A stretch of 64,000 bases of DNA from Shewanella polaris. Its GTDB lineage: Bacteria > Pseudomonadota > Gammaproteobacteria > Enterobacterales > Shewanellaceae. How positions within the stretch are numbered: the stretch's first letter is position 1; the number at the start of each line of letters is the position of its first letter. The DNA is taken from assembly GCF_006385555.1 (NCBI RefSeq), contig NZ_CP041036.1:806001-870000 (forward strand), read 5' to 3'. Under the pieces are notes generated by a model that did not search any database, was not told the origin of the DNA, and saw only the letters and a list, made by a program, of their open reading frames with translations. Positions 62,726 to 64,000 of this stretch are shown here, piece after piece. The position numbers were made by a program, and so were the translations under genes.

Positions 62726-64000
62726 GTTTATCACCAGATTCAATATACAGTGCTAGCAACAAAGCCGCTTGTTGTTCCATATTCAAGCTAAGAGCTTGTG
62801 CACGGCGTTTCAATGGGTAATGAAGTAATAGTAACGGTAGTGCAACCAGTAAGCCTGCTTGAGTGGTTATTAATGCTTTACTGATACCTTGTGATAATAA
62901 TTTAGGATCGCTGTTACCAAATTCGGTGAGCGACTGGAAGGTTTCAATCATCCCCGATACCGTACCTAGCAGGCCTAACATAGGCGCCATCGCAGCCAGT
63001 AATGCTATAAAACCTAAACCTCGTTCAAACTTGGACATTTGCTTTAGCATAAGTTGTTTAAGTCTGAGGTCCATAGATTCAACACTTGAATTGATTACCA
63101 TTGAGTTTGCTAATACCAATGCAGCAGGTATACGGGAAGCCTTTAACAATTGCTGTTTAATCAAAGTTAAGTCAGTACTTGCTAGGTTATCTTCGTCGAT
63201 TAAATGGGCTAACGGTCGCCACCTAAACAACACAATTGCTCGCCATAGGGCAATGATTACACCGATCAAGGCTAAAATAAGGATAGGCCAGAGCACTTCT
63301 CCTCCTTTTTTTACCCAATCAATAAAGGTTTGTTTATCAGCCAAACTTGGCAGCATCCGCCCTTGGCTTAAATCAAGCGGCAGTAATTGAGTTTGATTAG
63401 TTAACCACTGGTTGATGTTGTTACTGATTGTCGAATTATTGGGGGTAATTGCCGTTGGTAATTTATCGGTAAACATAATTAATTGTGGCTTCTTGCTTTC
63501 ACTAACTGCCATTAATCCACCAATAATGCTAAGGTTTTCTTCACTTACGTGGCCGTCTTCAAAGCTAATAGCTGTATGAGATTTTGATACTTTAGCGGTC
63601 ATCTTCATATCGTCAACAGCATAGGTTATTAACGCATTTAAGCGGGCCATGTCAGGAAAGCCAGGATGAGATTGCGCTTTTTCCAGTGATTGACGTCTTT
63701 GCGGCTCAATTAGCTGGGTCGGACTTAGTTGCCATTGTTGCGATAAGCTGCGTATTGTTTTTTGGTATGCACCTTGGACTAGTTTCATATCATCAACAAT
63801 GCTTTGATAATCATCGGTTAATGTATTTTTTTGTTTGCTTAACGTTGCTAGTTTTTGATTAATAACAGCAAGCTTTTGTTTTTTATCATCCAAGCGCTTA
63901 TCTAAGTTTTGTTGATTATTTTTTACTTCAGATATTTCTTGTTTCAGGCGAGCGCGCCACTGTTGGTTTTGTTGGTTGAGATTGTTTGCATGGGTGTTTA
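62712..64000 (-). CDS. ttpC: TtpC-like large MotA/TolQ/ExbB protein (5' end outside window)
   Basis: The frame is open to the right edge; at least 429 codons are visible. The N-terminal part visible is a long periplasmic coiled coil (NQQWRARLKQEISEVKNNQQ, DDKKQKLAVINQKLATLSKQ) followed by the DUF3450-like/TtpC domain (about 100-250), then a membrane helix (WPILILALIGVIIALWRAIVLF) and the ExbB module (LGFIALLAAMAPMLGLLGTVSGMIETF, ALITTQAGLLVALPLLLL). In Vibrio, TtpC is needed for TonB2 function. The start and any DUF3450 gene lie outside the window. Confidence 0.9.
   Translation of the reverse strand, partial: NTHANNLNQQNQQWRARLKQEISEVKNNQQNLDKRLDDKKQKLAVINQKLATLSKQKNTLTDDYQSIVDDMKLVQGAYQKTIRSLSQQWQLSPTQLIEPQRRQSLEKAQSHPGFPDMARLNALITYAVDDMKMTAKVSKSHTAISFEDGHVSEENLSIIGGLMAVSESKKPQLIMFTDKLPTAITPNNSTISNNINQWLTNQTQLLPLDLSQGRMLPSLADKQTFIDWVKKGGEVLWPILILALIGVIIALWRAIVLFRWRPLAHLIDEDNLASTDLTLIKQQLLKASRIPAALVLANSMVINSSVESMDLRLKQLMLKQMSKFERGLGFIALLAAMAPMLGLLGTVSGMIETFQSLTEFGNSDPKLLSQGISKALITTQAGLLVALPLLLLHYPLKRRAQALSLNMEQQAALLLALYIESGDKHDNQ

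Overview
The window looks like chromosomal DNA of a marine gammaproteobacterium, most likely Shewanella. This rests on protein character and gene order: mdh; a folX-folE-folM set; zapA with 6S RNA; ygfB-ubiH-ubiI-gcvT-gcvH-gcvP; long-form isocitrate lyase with malate synthase G around a LysR gene; a TonB2-type operon with a large TtpC-like subunit. The genus is an inference. Most of the window is housekeeping sequence with clear Shine-Dalgarno sites and strong intrinsic terminators.

Layout. 1-8 kb: a cysteine desulfurase cut by the left edge, an aldo/keto reductase, an ankyrin-like membrane protein, GNAT and YjjX, an exported DGSG-repeat protein, and a two-domain RNase H. 8-15 kb: mdh, an SDR/DCC pair, tetrahydromonapterin genes, metY and the 5-formyl-THF cyclo-ligase gene. 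15.5-21.5 kb: a leftward cluster of unknown function (GDPD-type lipoprotein, large membrane protein split by a frameshift, membrane protein with six DnaJ-type CxxCxGxG motifs). It separates the cyclo-ligase gene from 6S RNA and zapA, which are normally adjacent. 22.8-30.9 kb: ubiquinone hydroxylases and the glycine cleavage system. 30.9-32.8 kb: four copies of a structured repeat, each ending in a terminator-like hairpin, around a hemB gene. 33-35 kb: a NapH-like ferredoxin and a Crp/Fnr regulator. 36-38 kb: an S9 peptidase and a beta-barrel protein.

39-47.8 kb is the accessory region. It is AT-rich and carries remnants of an IS4-like element (19-bp perfect terminal inverted repeats, a gutted transposase and several solo ends). 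It holds a cold-shock-domain membrane protein, a lipoprotein gene with an in-frame UGA at codon 3, a coiled-coil lipoprotein, a two-gene operon coding for an NdpA/YejK-like protein and a membrane protein, and a truncated NERD-like protein overlapping a DUF6988-like gene. The NdpA-like/membrane pair is the best candidate for an undescribed, possibly defensive, system.

48-64 kb is core again: the glyoxylate shunt, a CBM9-like exported protein, a DUF2157/DUF4401/GDYxxLxY membrane operon, DUF3297, a LysE exporter, a DsbA-like protein and a TonB2/ExbB2/ExbD2/TtpC/TPR operon that runs off the right edge. I saw no tRNA, rRNA, CRISPR array, prophage or origin.
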